Shown here piece by piece: positions 23,514-32,189 of a DNA stretch of 40,572 nucleotides. The first letter of the stretch is position 1. Every line of letters starts with the position of its first letter. The position numbers and the translations under genes are program-made. The notes under the pieces were generated by a model, which was given only the letters and a program-made list of their open reading frames with translations, was not told the origin of the DNA and did not search any database. The DNA lies in contig SFDG01000011.1 in NCBI GenBank assembly GCA_004558305.1, positions 1 through 40,572 of the forward strand, written 5' to 3'. Origin of the DNA: Phocaeicola plebeius (GTDB taxonomy: Bacteria > Bacteroidota > Bacteroidia > Bacteroidales > Bacteroidaceae).

Positions 23514-24879
23514 TACGTTGAAATCCGTCTATTTTATCGGGGCCGGAGGCATCGGCATGAGTGCTTTGGTCCGCTACTTCCTGTCGAAAGGCAAGTCGGT
23601 AGGCGGCTATGACCGTACTCCCAGCGAACTGACCGGAAAACTGATAGCCGAAGGGGCTGCCATCCACTACGAGGAAGACGAATCCCTGATTCCGGACTGC
23701 TTCCGCGACCCGTCGGCCACCTTAGTGGTCTACACACCTGCCATACCGGCAACCCACCGGGAACTGGTGTATTTCCAGACCCACGGATTCGAAATACAGA
23801 AGCGGGCACAGGTGCTGGGCATGCTGACCCGCACCGAACGCGGACTGTGCGTGGCCGGTACCCACGGGAAGACCACCACATCCACCATGGCCGCCCATCT
23901 GCTGCACCAGTCGCACGTGGGCTGCAACGCTTTCCTCGGCGGCATCTCCAAGAACTACGGGACGAACCTGCTGCTGTCTGAAACCAGCGACTTCGTCGTC
24001 ATCGAGGCCGACGAATTCGACCGTTCGTTCCATTGGCTGACCCCGTATGCCACTGTCATCACGGCCACAGATTCTGACCATCTGGACATCTACGGCACGC
24101 ACGAAGCCTACCTGGAAAGCTTCCGCCACTACACATCGCTCATCCGCCCCGACGGTTTCCTGATCCTGAAGCAGGGACTGGAATTGCAGCCGGCCGTACA
24201 GGAGGGAGTCACCGTTTACACCTACAGTATCGATGCCGGTGATTTCCATGCCGAAAACATCCGCATCGGCAACGGGGAGATTGTGTTCGACTACGTTTCT
24301 CCGCTGGGCAACATCCACGACATCCGTTTGGGAGTGCCCGTCTATGTCAACATCGAAAACGGCATTGCCGCCATGGCACTGGCACAGATCGGTGGAGCCG
24401 ATGCCGACGAAATCCGTACCGCCATGGCCACCTTCGGAGGCGTGGACCGACGCTTCGACTTCCAGCTGAAGACCGACCGCTATGTGTTCCTGAGTGACTA
24501 TGCCCACCATCCGGCCGAAATCCGGCAGAGCATCATGTCCCTCCGGAAGCTCTATCCAGACCGGAAACTGACCGCCGTCTTCCAACCCCACCTGTACACC
24601 CGTACCCGCGATTTCTACCAGGAGTTTGCCGACAGCCTCTCATTGCTGGACGAGGTCATTCTGCTGGACATCTATCCAGCTCGTGAAGCCCCCATTCCCG
24701 GCGTGAGCAGCCAGCTGATTTACGACCACCTGCGCCCGGGCATCGAAAAATACCAGTGTCACAAGGAAGACCTGTTGGCACTGCTGGACGGAAAGCCGTT
24801 GGAAGTACTCATCACCCTCGGTGCCGGTGATGTAGACAACTATGTACCGCAAATCACTCAAATGCTGAAAGAAAGATGA
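23503..24879 (+). CDS. murC: UDP-MurNAc:L-alanine ligase
   Basis: 458 residues from the ATG at 23503 (MDVNTLKSVYFIGAGGIGMS), which overlaps murG by 11 nt. An ATG at 23491 is possible, and the frame is open to 23452, but the family start favours 23503. IGAGGIGMSALVRYFLSKGK binds the UDP substrate; VAGTHGKTTTSTMAAHLLHQ is the ATP loop; EADEFDRSFHWLTPYATVIT and LSDYAHHPAEIRQSI complete the Mur ligase pattern. It attaches L-Ala to UDP-MurNAc. It overlaps ftsQ by 4 nt. Confidence 0.96.
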   Translation: MDVNTLKSVYFIGAGGIGMSALVRYFLSKGKSVGGYDRTPSELTGKLIAEGAAIHYEEDESLIPDCFRDPSATLVVYTPAIPATHRELVYFQTHGFEIQKRAQVLGMLTRTERGLCVAGTHGKTTTSTMAAHLLHQSHVGCNAFLGGISKNYGTNLLLSETSDFVVIEADEFDRSFHWLTPYATVITATDSDHLDIYGTHEAYLESFRHYTSLIRPDGFLILKQGLELQPAVQEGVTVYTYSIDAGDFHAENIRIGNGEIVFDYVSPLGNIHDIRLGVPVYVNIENGIAAMALAQIGGADADEIRTAMATFGGVDRRFDFQLKTDRYVFLSDYAHHPAEIRQSIMSLRKLYPDRKLTAVFQPHLYTRTRDFYQEFADSLSLLDEVILLDIYPAREAPIPGVSSQLIYDHLRPGIEKYQCHKEDLLALLDGKPLEVLITLGAGDVDNYVPQITQMLKER

Positions 24880-25613
24880 AACGGAAAATTCTCATACTCA
24901 TCGTGTTGTTGCTGGCCTCTGCCTATCTGGTAGTGGCGGTCACTGTCTTTAACGGCACCCCCGCTGCACGCGAATGCGAGGGTATGGAATTGACCATCAA
25001 AGACAGCATCGACAACGGGTTCGTCACCCCCGCCGACATCCAAAACCTGCTCAAGCAGAAAAAGCTGCTGCCCATGAAAAAGCAGCAACAGGACATCAAT
25101 GTCCGCCAGCTGGAGGAAGTTCTCGACGAACATCCTTTCGTCAAGAAAGCAGAATGCTACCTGACCTCCGGAGGCAACGTGGCCATCGACATCTACCAGC
25201 GCATCCCCATCCTGCGTGTCATGAGCAGCAACGGAGAAGACTATTTCGTGGACAGCGAAGGGAAAATCATGCGGGCTCCCGGCCGTTCCGTCCATGTAGT
25301 GGTAGCCACCGGTGCCATCGACCGGGCGTTTGCCCAGACCCACCTGTACGAACTCGGTGTATTCCTGCAGTCGGACCGTTTTTGGGAATCGCAGATTGAA
25401 CAAATCCATGTCACTGCGCAAAAAGAGCTGGAATTGGTTCCCCGAGTAGGCAGCCACATAATATTTTTGGGAAAACCGGGCGATTATTCGGAAAAATTCG
25501 CTAAATTGCAGACCTTCTACAAAAAGGCGCTGAGCCAAGTAGGTTGGAACAAGTATAGCAGAATCAGCATTGAATTCACGAACCAGATTATTTGTACTAA
25601 AAAAGAGAAGTAA
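24876..25613 (+). CDS. ftsQ: Cell division protein FtsQ
   Basis: 245 residues. One N-terminal transmembrane helix (ILILIVLLLASAYLVVAVTV, about 4-23) and a periplasmic region with a POTRA-like start (MELTIKDSIDNGFVTPADIQ, then VRQLEEVLDEHPFVKKAECY) followed by the beta domain (RIPILRVMSSNGEDYFVDSE). FtsQ links FtsA-side and FtsW/I-side divisome complexes. Sequence divergence from E. coli FtsQ is large, but topology and the position between murC and ftsA are standard. Overlaps murC by 4 nt (ATGA). Confidence 0.92.
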   Translation: MKRKILILIVLLLASAYLVVAVTVFNGTPAARECEGMELTIKDSIDNGFVTPADIQNLLKQKKLLPMKKQQQDINVRQLEEVLDEHPFVKKAECYLTSGGNVAIDIYQRIPILRVMSSNGEDYFVDSEGKIMRAPGRSVHVVVATGAIDRAFAQTHLYELGVFLQSDRFWESQIEQIHVTAQKELELVPRVGSHIIFLGKPGDYSEKFAKLQTFYKKALSQVGWNKYSRISIEFTNQIICTKKEK

Positions 25614-25623
25614 TATAAGAGAT

Positions 25624-27243
25624 ATGGCAGTTACAGATTTTATAGTAGCCATTGAACTAGGCTCAACAAAAATAACAGGCGTTGCAGGCAAGAAGAATGC
25701 AGACGGAAGCATCCGCATTCTGGCATACGCCAGTGAAAAGTCATCCGACTGCATCAAGAAAGGTGTAATCTACAACCTTGACAAGACCACGCAACTCATC
25801 ACCACTGTCATCGGACGCCTGGAAGACCGGTTAGGTGCAGGCATCAAGAAAGTGTATGTGGGAATGGGCGGACAGTCTGTACGCAGCATCCGCAACACGG
25901 AGAGCAAGCAGTTGGAAGAAGATACCAAGATCTCGCAGGCCCTCATCGACGAAATGATGAAGACCAACTGCGAGTTCCCTCTCGTTGACCAGGAAATCCT
26001 GGCCGTTGAACCCCAGGAATACAAGATGGGCAACAACCAGTTGACTACCGAACCTGTAGGCATCCCTACCGACCGTATCGAAGGACATTACCTGAACATC
26101 ATCGGACGCAACACCCTGAAAAGCAATATCCGCAAGTGCTTCCGCGATGCAGGCAACCGTCCCGGCTACGAAATTGCCGACTACCTGTTGGCACCAGCTG
26201 TCACCGCCCAGGTACTGCTCACTCCAAGCGAAAAGCGTTCGGGATGTGCCCTCATTGATTTCGGGGCCGACACCACTACCGTATCTGTCTATAAGAACAA
26301 TATCCTGCGCCACCTGGCGGTCATCCCGCTGGGAGGCAGCAACATCACGAAAGACATTGCCAGCCAGCAGGTGGAAGAAGAAGAGGCCGAACAGATCAAG
26401 CTGACCTTCGGCAGTGCCTATACGGCTCCTTCGGACGATGAGGAGGACGACACCCGCGAATGCAGCCTCGACGGCAAGTTCTCCATCCGTGCCCGGAAGC
26501 TGGAAGACATCGTAGAGGCCCGTGTCGAGGAAATCCTGCAGAACGTATGGAACCAGATCAAGCTGTCCGACTTCAGCGACAAGCTGCTGGCCGGTGCCAT
26601 CCTGACCGGTGGTGCCGCCAACCTGCCCAACCTGGAGGAAGCGTTTACCCATATCACCAAGATCGAGAAGGTCCGCACCGCCCTCAACGCCAACGTGGAA
26701 CTGGAAGGTTATTCCAACCTGATTCCGAAGGACGGCAGCCAGAACACCCTGCTCGGCCTGCTCAGCGCAGGCAAGGACAACTGCTGCAAGCTAGATCCGC
26801 GCAAGCAACAGCTGGACTTCATCGACTTGGATGAACAGAAAGCTGAGGAGGAAAAGAAGCGCAAGGAAGAGGAAGAGGCCCAGAAAAAGGCCGCCGAGGA
26901 GAAGAAGCGTAAGGAAGAGGAAGAAGAACGCAGGAAGCAGGAAGAAGCCGACCGGTTGAGACGGCTGGAAGAAGAGCGCAAGCAACAGGAACAGGCCCGG
27001 CTGGAGAAACGGAAAAGAGACTGCGAGGCACTGATAGCCACTGCCGAAGCGCACATGCGGAAGAAAGAATACAAGAAGGCACTGGCCCGTGCCACCGAGG
27101 CACAGAACATGCACGTGTTCGAGAAGTCGGCCGAGATTGACCTCCTCATTGCCAACATCAAACGGCTGAAAAATGAGAACAATCCGTTCAAGAACTGGCT
27201 GACCAAGCTGAAGGACGGTGCGGATGAAATCATGAAAGACTAA
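25624..27243 (+). CDS. ftsA: Cell division actin-like protein FtsA with C-terminal coiled-coil extension
   Basis: 539 residues from the ATG at 25624 (MAVTDFIVAIELGSTKITGV); E. coli FtsA is about 420. The actin core is complete: phosphate-1 loop AIELGSTKITGVAGK, phosphate-2 ALIDFGADTTTVSVYKNN and the adenosine loop AGAILTGGAANLPNLEEAF. After about residue 405 comes a Lys/Glu-rich run (repeats of KRKEEEE) to about 462, then a helical hairpin-like segment (CEALIATAEAHMRKKEYKKA) and a final NPFKNWLTKLKDGADEIMKD that fits the membrane-targeting amphipathic helix. FtsA anchors FtsZ to the membrane. The extension sits between core and anchor. 10 nt after ftsQ and 41 nt before ftsZ. Confidence 0.95.
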   Translation: MAVTDFIVAIELGSTKITGVAGKKNADGSIRILAYASEKSSDCIKKGVIYNLDKTTQLITTVIGRLEDRLGAGIKKVYVGMGGQSVRSIRNTESKQLEEDTKISQALIDEMMKTNCEFPLVDQEILAVEPQEYKMGNNQLTTEPVGIPTDRIEGHYLNIIGRNTLKSNIRKCFRDAGNRPGYEIADYLLAPAVTAQVLLTPSEKRSGCALIDFGADTTTVSVYKNNILRHLAVIPLGGSNITKDIASQQVEEEEAEQIKLTFGSAYTAPSDDEEDDTRECSLDGKFSIRARKLEDIVEARVEEILQNVWNQIKLSDFSDKLLAGAILTGGAANLPNLEEAFTHITKIEKVRTALNANVELEGYSNLIPKDGSQNTLLGLLSAGKDNCCKLDPRKQQLDFIDLDEQKAEEEKKRKEEEEAQKKAAEEKKRKEEEEERRKQEEADRLRRLEEERKQQEQARLEKRKRDCEALIATAEAHMRKKEYKKALARATEAQNMHVFEKSAEIDLLIANIKRLKNENNPFKNWLTKLKDGADEIMKD

Positions 27244-27284
27244 GTAGAAACTAAAAAACAGAAAACAATAAAAACGAATACCAT

Positions 27285-28601
27285 ATGTCAGACGAATCAA
27301 CCATGCCCTTCGACTTTCCGAAGAACTCGCCCAGCATCATCAAGGTGATCGGTGTGGGCGGCGGTGGCGGCAATGCCGTCAACCACATGTACCGAGAAGG
27401 CATACACGATGTGACCTTCGTAGTCTGCAATACCGATAACCAGGCCCTCGAAGTATCGCCTGTCCCCATCAAACTGCAATTAGGCCGCGAAGGTCTGGGT
27501 GCCGGCAACCGCCCGGAAAAAGCGCGTGCCGCTGCCGAAGAAAGTCTGGAAGAAGTGAAGCAGATGCTGAACGACGGCAGTTGCCGCATGGCTTTCATCA
27601 CCGCCGGTATGGGAGGAGGTACGGGCACAGGTGCGGGACCGATAGTCGCCCGCACAGCCAAGGAAATGAACATCCTGACCGTAGGTATCGTCACCATCCC
27701 TTTCCTGTTCGAAGGCTACAAGAAGATTGACCAGGCCCTCGACGGAGTGGAAGAGATGAGCAAGCATGTCGATGCCCTGCTGGTCATCAACAACGAACGC
27801 CTGCGCGATGTCTATTCCGACCTGAGTGTCATCAATGCCTTCGGAAAGGCAGACGACACCTTGTCGATTGCCGCCAAGAGCATTGCTGAAATCATCACCC
27901 TGCGCGGTACCATCAACCTGGACTTCAACGATGTGCGTACCGTCCTGAAAGACGGCGGCGTGGCCATCATGAGTACCGGTTACGGAGAAGGGGAAGGCCG
28001 CGTCACGCAGGCTATCAACGATGCCCTCCATTCACCGTTGCTGAATAACAACGACATCTTCAACTCGAAAAAGGTGTTGTTCGTCATTACCTACAATCCT
28101 GCCAGCGAACTGATGATGAACGAGATGGATGAAATCCACGAGTTCATGAGCCACTTCGGCAAGGAAGTGGAGACCAAATGGGGTCTCTATTCCGACGAGA
28201 CACTGGAACAGAAAGTGAAGTTTACCATTTTGGCCACCGGCTTCGGTATCAAGGATGTACCGGGGATGGACAATGTCATCAAGAAGCGGACAGCCGAGGA
28301 ACAGAAGAAGCTGGAAGAACTGGAAGAACTGGAACAGAAGAAGGACGAACGGCGCAGCGAATACTATGGTTCGCAAATCAACGGACGGAGCAACCGCAAG
28401 CGCCGTCATAACCTCTATATCTTCACCCAGGAAGACCTGGACAACGACGATGTCATCAGCATGGTGGAGACGACCCCGACCTTCCAGCGCAGCAAGGCCG
28501 TACTGGAGGGCATCCAGTCGAGAGCCTTCATGGAAGAACCGGCCTCATCGACCGGAAAGACGGACACCGGTGGTACCAGTACAATGACCATCAGCTTTTA
28601 A
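27285..28601 (+). CDS. ftsZ: Cell division tubulin-like GTPase
   Basis: 438 residues. GTPase core with VIGVGGGGGNAVNHMYREGI, the tubulin signature AGMGGGTGTGAGPIVARTAK (about 106-125) and the T7 synergy loop GTINLDFNDVRTVLKDGG. Core ends near residue 325. A charged linker follows (KKLEELEELEQKKDERRSEY, then SNRKRRHNLYIFTQEDLDND) and a C-terminal tail ending TMTISF, which differs from the classical FtsA-binding peptide. It forms the Z ring. Last dcw gene, followed 30 nt later by a YqeY-like gene. Confidence 0.98.
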   Translation: MSDESTMPFDFPKNSPSIIKVIGVGGGGGNAVNHMYREGIHDVTFVVCNTDNQALEVSPVPIKLQLGREGLGAGNRPEKARAAAEESLEEVKQMLNDGSCRMAFITAGMGGGTGTGAGPIVARTAKEMNILTVGIVTIPFLFEGYKKIDQALDGVEEMSKHVDALLVINNERLRDVYSDLSVINAFGKADDTLSIAAKSIAEIITLRGTINLDFNDVRTVLKDGGVAIMSTGYGEGEGRVTQAINDALHSPLLNNNDIFNSKKVLFVITYNPASELMMNEMDEIHEFMSHFGKEVETKWGLYSDETLEQKVKFTILATGFGIKDVPGMDNVIKKRTAEEQKKLEELEELEQKKDERRSEYYGSQINGRSNRKRRHNLYIFTQEDLDNDDVISMVETTPTFQRSKAVLEGIQSRAFMEEPASSTGKTDTGGTSTMTISF

Positions 28602-28631
28602 CGACAATGTATAACCCCTAAACATACAACT

Positions 28632-29081
28632 ATGGATTTGTTTGAACAGATAAGCAACGATATCAAAGAGGCCATGAAGGCCAAGGACAAGGTCCGCTTG
28701 GAGACCTTGCGCAACATCAAGAAATGTTTTCTCGAAGCCAAGACAGCTCCGGGGGCCAACGATACGCTGACCGACGATGCAGCCCTGAAAATCATGCAGA
28801 AGCTGGTGAAGCAAGGCAAGGATGCCGCTGCCGTCTATGAAGGACAGGGACGCGCCGACTTGGCCGAAGCCGAACTGGCACAGGTACAGGTCATCGAGAC
28901 CTACCTGCCCAAGCAGCTCTCTGCCGAAGAGCTGGAAGCCCGTCTGAAAGACATCATCGCCCGCGTAGGCGCCACTTCCGCCAAAGAGATGGGCAAGGTA
29001 ATGGGAGTAGCCTCCAAGGAACTGGCCGGACTGGCTGAAGGACGCGCCATTTCCGGCAAGGTGAAGGAACTGCTGGGATAA
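28632..29081 (+). CDS. GatB/YqeY domain-containing protein
   Basis: 149 residues, all-helical. LFEQISNDIKEAMKAKDKVR starts the family, followed by AKTAPGANDTLTDDAALKIM, KQGKDAAAVYEGQGRADLAE and YLPKQLSAEELEARLKDIIA; GKVMGVASKELAGLAEGRAI near the C-terminus is the conserved tRNA-binding-like end. YqeY proteins resemble the C-terminal tRNA-binding domain of GatB; the cellular role is not established. It follows ftsZ by 30 nt and is probably the last gene of the operon. Confidence 0.92.
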   Translation: MDLFEQISNDIKEAMKAKDKVRLETLRNIKKCFLEAKTAPGANDTLTDDAALKIMQKLVKQGKDAAAVYEGQGRADLAEAELAQVQVIETYLPKQLSAEELEARLKDIIARVGATSAKEMGKVMGVASKELAGLAEGRAISGKVKELLG

Positions 29082-29091
29082 ATATCAAATA

Positions 29092-29166
29092 GTCATCCTG
29101 AACGAAGTGAAGGATCTGTGTACATCATGCAAATGTAGTCAGATGCTTCACGCCGTTCAGCATGAC
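29092..29166. repeat. Imperfect 26-bp inverted repeat between convergent genes
   Basis: 29092-29117 (GTCATCCTGAACGAAGTGAA start) pairs with 29141-29166 at 22 of 26 positions around a 23-nt loop. This is the GTCAT..CTGAACGAAGTGAAG type of short palindrome found between convergent genes in Bacteroidales. It probably also ends transcription of both the yqeY-like gene and lpxH. Confidence 0.65.
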
Positions 29167-29191
29167 AAACATCTTATACTTCCGTTTCTGC

Positions 29192-29959
29192 TTATGCTTC
29201 CGTTTCTCCTTCGATGAACTGTTCGACGAACAGATTCTCCCCATCGAAGACCGCATAGGAGAATTCCGTAATCCAGTCGCCCAGCATCACCATCCGTGCC
29301 GAACGGCTCAACATCAGGTCCAGCAGTATGTGCCGATGGCCATAGATAAAGAAATTGATGTCGGGATGCGTCTTCAGGTAACGCTTGGTGAACAACACCA
29401 ACGGTTCCTTGTCCTCCCCCATGTAGTCAGGTTCTTTTCCGCCCTCCCGTTTCAGCCGACTGTGTTTGGCCCATTCCAGCCCCAGTTCCACACTCCAACG
29501 GGGATGCAGCATCGAGAAGAGGCGTTGCAACACTGGGTTGTGGAACATTCTGCGCAGCACCTTGTACTTGCGGTCACCGTCGCCCAATCCGTCACCATGA
29601 GCCAGAAAGAACTCCTTTCCGTAAATCTCGCAGGTCAACGGCTGGCGGTGCAGAATCACTCCACATTCCTTTTCCAGGTAATCACCGCACCAGATGTCAT
29701 GATTCCCGATGAAGAAGTGCACCTCCACTCCCCGGTCGGTCAGTTCAGACACCTTTCCCAGGAACCGGGTATATCCTTTCGGGACTACCAGTTTGAATTC
29801 GTACCAGAAATCGAACATGTCACCCAGCAGGTACACGGCAGCCGCCTTGTCCTTGATGCTGTCCAGGAAATTCACCAGTCTCCGTTCCTGCGTCCTTCCG
29901 TGCGGTATCGCCCTGGAGCCCAAATGGGCATCCGAAAGAAAATATACATTCTTCATCAC
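29192..29959 (-). CDS. lpxH: UDP-2,3-diacylglucosamine diphosphatase, LpxH family
   Basis: 255 residues. A complete calcineurin-like metallophosphoesterase set: FLSDAHLGS (D-x-H), LLGDMFDFWYEFK (GD), FIGNHDIW (GNHD), AHGDGLGDGDRKY and YGHRH. The insertion MLHPRWSVELGLEWAKHSRL is the lipid-binding lid of LpxH. It hydrolyses UDP-2,3-diacylglucosamine to lipid X, step four of lipid A synthesis, at the inner membrane. An alternative ATG is one codon in. It lies 21 nt after the DUF59 gene and shares its promoter. Confidence 0.93.
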   Translation of the reverse strand: MMKNVYFLSDAHLGSRAIPHGRTQERRLVNFLDSIKDKAAAVYLLGDMFDFWYEFKLVVPKGYTRFLGKVSELTDRGVEVHFFIGNHDIWCGDYLEKECGVILHRQPLTCEIYGKEFFLAHGDGLGDGDRKYKVLRRMFHNPVLQRLFSMLHPRWSVELGLEWAKHSRLKREGGKEPDYMGEDKEPLVLFTKRYLKTHPDINFFIYGHRHILLDLMLSRSARMVMLGDWITEFSYAVFDGENLFVEQFIEGETEA

Positions 29960-29980
29960 TTCCTCCTTCCTTTCTTCGTG

Positions 29981-30301
29981 TTACATGAATCCCAGTTCCA
30001 GCTTCGCCTCATCGGTCATCATATCCTTGTCCCATTCGGGTTCGAACACCAGGTTGACCTGTGCGGATGTCACCCCGTCCACCGACTCGATCTTCTGACG
30101 GATATCCTCCATGATGAAGTCGGCAGCCGGGCAGTTGGGAGCCGTCAGGGTCATATCCACCGTCAGTTCCCCGTTCTCCTGCAGGTCGATTTTATAAATC
30201 AGTCCCAAGTCGTACACATTCACCGGGATTTCCGGATCATACACCGTCTTCAGCATCTCTACAATCCGTTCTTCTATTTTCAGTTTGGTCTCGTTGTCCA
30301 T
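29981..30301 (-). CDS. MIP18/DUF59-family metal-sulfur cluster assembly factor
   Basis: 106 residues, the whole length of the domain. VYDPEIPVNVYDLGLIYKID and TLTAPNCPAADFIMEDIRQK are the two signature blocks; the Cys in APNCP is the reactive residue of SufT/PaaD-like Fe-S maturation factors. It probably helps deliver Fe-S clusters to target proteins. It has its own TATGTTTG -7 box and is cotranscribed with lpxH. Confidence 0.92.
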   Translation of the reverse strand: MDNETKLKIEERIVEMLKTVYDPEIPVNVYDLGLIYKIDLQENGELTVDMTLTAPNCPAADFIMEDIRQKIESVDGVTSAQVNLVFEPEWDKDMMTDEAKLELGFM

Positions 30302-30326
30302 ACATCTGTCTTTCTTGATTTGGATG

Positions 30327-30334
30327 CAAACATA
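30327..30334 (-). promoter_or_regulatory. -7 box of the DUF59-lpxH operon
   Basis: The minus strand reads TATGTTTG, a full TAnnTTTG match, 25 nt before the ATG at 30301. Confidence 0.5.
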
Positions 30335-30339
30335 CGAAA

Positions 30340-30359
30340 ATTCGTTGGAATAAACGAAT
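30340..30359 (-). terminator. Short inverted repeat just past radC
   Basis: ATTCGTT (30340-30346) and AACGAAT (30353-30359) form a perfect 7-bp stem with a 6-nt loop, 17 nt beyond the radC stop and followed on the minus strand by TTTTC. It is a weak terminator candidate, or an operator for the DUF59-lpxH promoter that lies next to it. Confidence 0.35.
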
Positions 30360-30376
30360 AAAAGGACAGAATTTCC

Positions 30377-31087
30377 CTATAGCTTTCCCTCATCCACATA
30401 GCTGTAATAGTTCCCATCCCCCATCACGATGTGGTCTACCAGACGGATGCGCATGACCTTGGCCGCCTCCGCCAATACCTGCGTCAGCCGGTCATCGTCT
30501 GCGCTGGGATGGCTGTTGCCCGACGGATGGTTATGCGCCAGGGCAATCGAAGTGGCCCGTTTCAGCAATGCCTCGCGGAGGATGCAGCGCACATCCACCT
30601 GAGTGGCTGCCAATCCACCCTGACTCACCTTCACCGCATCAATCACCCTCGCCGCCTGGTTGAGCAGCAAGACCCAACACTCCTCGACCGGCAGGTCACA
30701 CATCAGCGGATGAAAAAAATCGTACAGGTCGAGCGAACAGCCGATATACTTCCGCTCCAGCGGCTCTTCCTCTTTCCGCCGTTTCCCCAGCTCCGATGCC
30801 GCCAGCACGGTGATGGCCTTGGCCGGGCCGATACCCTTGAACTGGCACAGTTCCTCCACACTGCATTTACCCAGCCGGCTCAGGCTGTTGCTGTAACTAT
30901 CCAGTACCTTGCGCATCAGGGCTACCGCCGAGTCTTCCGTATTGCCCGACCCAATCAGAATCGCCAGCAGCTCTGCATTGCTCAGTGCCGCCGCCCCATG
31001 CTTCATCATCTTTTCCCGCGGACGGTCCTCCGCCGCCCATTGGCTAATGGTCAGTTTTTCTTCTTTCTTTTCTGCTCGTCTATTCAT
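30377..31087 (-). CDS. radC: RadC family JAB/MPN-domain protein
   Basis: 236 residues from the ATG at 31087, which overlaps the glycosyltransferase gene by 8 nt; the frame is open to 31168 but those codons are the glycosyltransferase 3' end read in another frame. The N-terminal half has RPREKMMKHGAAALSNAELL and a helix-hairpin-helix (CQFKGIGPAKAITVLAASEL). The C-terminal JAMM metal site is ALAHNHPSGNSHPSADDDRL. Despite its name, a role in DNA repair is not established for the family. Chromosomal, full-length copy rather than a mobile-element fragment. Confidence 0.94.
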   Translation of the reverse strand: MNRRAEKKEEKLTISQWAAEDRPREKMMKHGAAALSNAELLAILIGSGNTEDSAVALMRKVLDSYSNSLSRLGKCSVEELCQFKGIGPAKAITVLAASELGKRRKEEEPLERKYIGCSLDLYDFFHPLMCDLPVEECWVLLLNQAARVIDAVKVSQGGLAATQVDVRCILREALLKRATSIALAHNHPSGNSHPSADDDRLTQVLAEAAKVMRIRLVDHIVMGDGNYYSYVDEGKL

Positions 31088-32069
31088 AAAAGTTCTTTTC
31101 AAAGGCCGAGAAGGATTCCTTCCCCCATAGACAGCGTTTCCACCACGCCCGCAGGAAGCCGGTACCATACCCTGTCAACTGTATAAACGCAGCAAACACG
31201 GAAAGTACACCTATTTTCAGACTTATATTTTTCAACGAAGCATCGACAATGATAATCAAGGCAAAAAGGAGCAGCAAGGACAGACTCCAGACACACCACA
31301 ACGCAGCCAGCAGGACGAATGCCACACCGAGCGTAAACACCGCCGGCAACAGATGGACCACCTTCAGCGATTCGGGATATTTCTTGTAAAGGTTGATGCG
31401 GGCAATCCCCGAATTGTGCACCTGCTTGAAGAACTTCTTCAGGTCGGTACGCCGCTTGTGCCACACCCATGCCTCCGGAAAGAGGCGGCAGCGGTAGCCC
31501 CCTTTGAAGATGCGGATGCTGAAGTCGATGTCTTCCCCAAAACGCATCCGGGAGAACCCGCCCAGCGAACGGTACACATCGGCACGGATGCCCATGTTGA
31601 AGCTGCGCGGATAAAACTTGTCCATCTTCCGCTTGCCTCCCCGTATGCCTCCCGTCGTAAAGAACGATGTCATGGCATAATTGATGGCTTTCTGCACCGG
31701 AGTGAACGAATCATGCGCCCTGTCCGGCCCGCCGAAAGCATCGGCAGGCGCACGGCGCAGTTCTTCCTCCACCGCCTCCAGATAGCCGGCCGGCAGCACA
31801 CAGTCAGAGTCCAATACAATCAGAAACTCCCCCCGGCTCCTTTCCGCCCCGTAGTTGCGCGACTGTCCGGGGCCCGAATTAGGTTTCCTATAATACTGTA
31901 TCTCCAGACGGTTCCGGTACTTCTCCACCACATCTTCACACGGCAGCGAGGAACCGTCCTCCACCACCACGACTTCAAAGTCAGTGAACCGCTGGGTCAC
32001 GAGGCTCTGCAACAATTCGTCCACTTCGTCGGGACGATTATAAACGGGTATGATTATCGAATAGCGCAT
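31080..32069 (-). CDS. Family 2 glycosyltransferase, membrane-associated
   Basis: 329 residues from the ATG at 32069 (MRYSIIIPVYNRPDEVDELL). A longer frame to 32168 is excluded by a promoter box at 32094-32101. The GT-A fold shows VVVVEDGSS, KPNSGPGQSRNYGAERSRGE and the metal-binding D-x-D in LIVLDSDCVLP. The W-x-W-H-K-R-R stretch near FPEAWVWHKRRTDLKKFFK resembles acceptor-site motifs. The last 80 residues carry two or three hydrophobic helices (VVHLLPAVFTLGVAFVLLAA onward). Inferred role: transfer of a sugar to a lipid-linked or surface glycan. It overlaps radC. Confidence 0.9.
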   Translation of the reverse strand: MRYSIIIPVYNRPDEVDELLQSLVTQRFTDFEVVVVEDGSSLPCEDVVEKYRNRLEIQYYRKPNSGPGQSRNYGAERSRGEFLIVLDSDCVLPAGYLEAVEEELRRAPADAFGGPDRAHDSFTPVQKAINYAMTSFFTTGGIRGGKRKMDKFYPRSFNMGIRADVYRSLGGFSRMRFGEDIDFSIRIFKGGYRCRLFPEAWVWHKRRTDLKKFFKQVHNSGIARINLYKKYPESLKVVHLLPAVFTLGVAFVLLAALWCVWSLSLLLLFALIIIVDASLKNISLKIGVLSVFAAFIQLTGYGTGFLRAWWKRCLWGKESFSAFEKNFYE

Positions 32070-32093
32070 ACACAGAGAAAATGAATCGGTTCG

Positions 32094-32101
32094 CAAATGT
32101 A
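32094..32101 (-). promoter_or_regulatory. Promoter of the glycosyltransferase-radC pair
   Basis: The minus strand reads TACATTTG, with GTTG 20 nt upstream in the -33 position, a good Bacteroides-type promoter. It lies 24 nt before the ATG at 32069. Confidence 0.6.
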
Positions 32102-32189
32102 CGGAAACTTCTCCATTTTCCCAACGGTTACCGACAAAATAACCGCCGTCCGTCAGAACAAGTCCCACGTGCGGATGTTTCAGTTTCGC

